A stretch of 64,000 nt of DNA from CBDCWT01 sp965223305 (GTDB lineage Bacteria > Planctomycetota > Planctomycetia > Pirellulales > Pirellulaceae): contig CBDCWT010000066.1 of NCBI GenBank assembly GCA_965223305.1, positions 1 to 64,000 of the forward strand, in the 5' to 3' direction. The translations under genes and the position numbers were made by a program. Below, piece after piece: positions 63,177-64,000 of the stretch. Under the pieces are notes generated by a model. The model saw only the letters and a list, made by a program, of their open reading frames with translations, had not been told where the DNA came from and made no database searches. How positions within the stretch are numbered: position 1 is the stretch's first letter; each line of letters opens with the position of its first letter.

Positions 63177-64000
63177 TCACTTGCCGTCGCCTGATGGAGA
63201 ACGTCGAACCAGGGCACCGCCTCGGTCTCCGACACCGATGCACAGCATCGCGACGACTGACAGCACCACGAGGCACGCCAGAGGCACAGTCTGTGTTGAT
63301 CCTGAGGCTTGGTCGACCTGTTCAACCAACTCAGACTTCTCTTCGAGTTCCAATCCTGCAATCTCGGGAATCGGCTGCTGCGATACAAGCGCGGCGGCTA
63401 GACTGGCGCCGTAGGCATCGACCAATTCTGCGGGAGCCTGTTTGCCTGGTGCGACAAGATGGCCGTTGAGGAACTCCTGGAGTTGCTGGTTACCGCACGT
63501 TTCGTAGGAACAGGCGGCGCCAAACTTGGCGACGAGCTCGGCGTGGACCCGCGCTAACTCCTGCAACACGTCTTCCGACGGCCGCCAATAACCTTTGCGA
63601 GCCGTCTCGAGCATGACGGCCGTCATGTCTTGCAGCGCGTAGGGGTTTTTGTCCTCAAAGTACTTCCTCATTTCGAGATCGTGCTTGTCCTCGATGAACA
63701 CGCGGTAAGTCTCGTCCCACATCTGCTGATCAATAGCGGACGGCTGCATCACGTTCCAGCCATACATGTTGCGGACGGTTTCGGTTAAGGAGCCCGCCGC
63801 CGAGGCGCCTTCGCGTTGCATTCCCAGGATGAACTTCGGGTTCCACAGTGTCGTACGCGCCTCTTCTCGGATTGCGGCAACGGAAGTCGTGGCCTTCGGC
63901 CGGCCTCGCGTCCGCAGGTCGCTGAAGTAGCCTGTCGGGTCTTTCCCCGTCTTGTGGCGAATAGAGGCAGTCAAGCCGCCCATGAATTCATAGACGTGAT
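63177..64000 (-). CDS. cobN: CobN-like chelatase large subunit, C-terminal part with membrane anchor (5' end outside window)
   Basis: The frame runs off the right edge (it reads HVYEFMGGLTASIRHKTGKD across the last bases). The visible 273 or so residues match the C-terminal part of CobN/magnesium-chelatase H subunits: FMGGLTASIRHKTGKDPTGY, EARTTLWNPKFILGMQREG, NMYGWNVMQPSAIDQQMWDE, MRKYFEDKNPYALQDMTAVM. These subunits insert a metal into a tetrapyrrole, cobalt in cobalamin synthesis. After the chelatase part there is a linker and then one membrane helix (VPLACLVVLSVVAMLCIGVG, about 35 residues before the end), which standard CobN lacks. CobN-like proteins with membrane anchors, some tied to ExbB-type transport or heme dechelation, are an alternative. 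The gene symbol is a family-level label. Confidence 0.85.
   Translation of the reverse strand, partial: HVYEFMGGLTASIRHKTGKDPTGYFSDLRTRGRPKATTSVAAIREEARTTLWNPKFILGMQREGASAAGSLTETVRNMYGWNVMQPSAIDQQMWDETYRVFIEDKHDLEMRKYFEDKNPYALQDMTAVMLETARKGYWRPSEDVLQELARVHAELVAKFGAACSYETCGNQQLQEFLNGHLVAPGKQAPAELVDAYGASLAAALVSQQPIPEIAGLELEEKSELVEQVDQASGSTQTVPLACLVVLSVVAMLCIGVGDRGGALVRRSPSGDGK

Overview
The window looks like chromosomal DNA from a planctomycete (Pirellulales/Rhodopirellula-like) or a metagenome bin of one. The support is the combination of a DUF1549/DUF1553 protein beside a DUF1501 protein, formylglycine sulfatases, an ECF sigma factor overlapping a Ser/Thr kinase, very large exoproteins carrying LEPR-XLL-like N-termini, leucine-rich-repeat proteins, a DUF1559-like sequence, and short intergenic hairpin repeats. 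This assignment is inference from gene families; no rRNA or tRNA gene was seen.

Layout. 0-5.7 kb: a defence-like left edge, with the C-terminal part of a very large helical protein, a frameshifted LA2681-type HEPN gene and a DUF433/DUF5615 toxin-antitoxin pair. 5.7-7.66 kb: repeat-rich DNA with a duplicated and broken four-helix-bundle (S23) gene and CTGGTC hairpins. 7.66-13.4 kb: a decayed beta-propeller/cytochrome gene, an EutB-EutC fusion with a Tat-like leader (frameshifted) and a Tat-exported DUF1989 protein. 13.4-21.4 kb: an LRR membrane protein divergent from an ECF sigma factor, followed by a 1579-residue protein that joins a zinc anti-sigma domain to an alpha-2-macroglobulin. 22.1-36.5 kb: one giant exoprotein gene (about 4800 codons, split by a one-base deletion) with domains nested inside domains. 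36.6-45.2 kb: sulfatase, sigma/kinase pair, acyltransferase with ankyrin insertion, a ParE-type module with a broken toxin, and a membrane protein. 45.9-49.1 kb: a second LEPR-XLL-like exoprotein with FG-GAP and Calx-beta domains. 49.1-53.8 kb: the DUF1501 and DUF1553 operon. 54.5-59.2 kb: MarR regulator, sulfatase, PQQ-type propeller and intradiol dioxygenase, with a shared palindrome at two promoters. 59.8-62.3 kb: a DapA-like protein and a 334-bp tandem array. 62.3-64 kb: a membrane protein and the C-terminus of a CobN-like chelatase running off the right edge.

The most interesting biology is the sigma factor next to an anti-sigma/alpha-2-macroglobulin fusion, which could be a transmembrane sensor of extracellular proteases. 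Next are the nested giant exoprotein, the exported ethanolamine ammonia-lyase fusion and the repeat families, including a 182-bp palindromic MITE in two copies.

Caution: at least six genes carry frameshifts, and four of them look like single-base indels. This pattern is also what residual assembly error would give, so each broken gene needs checking against reads.
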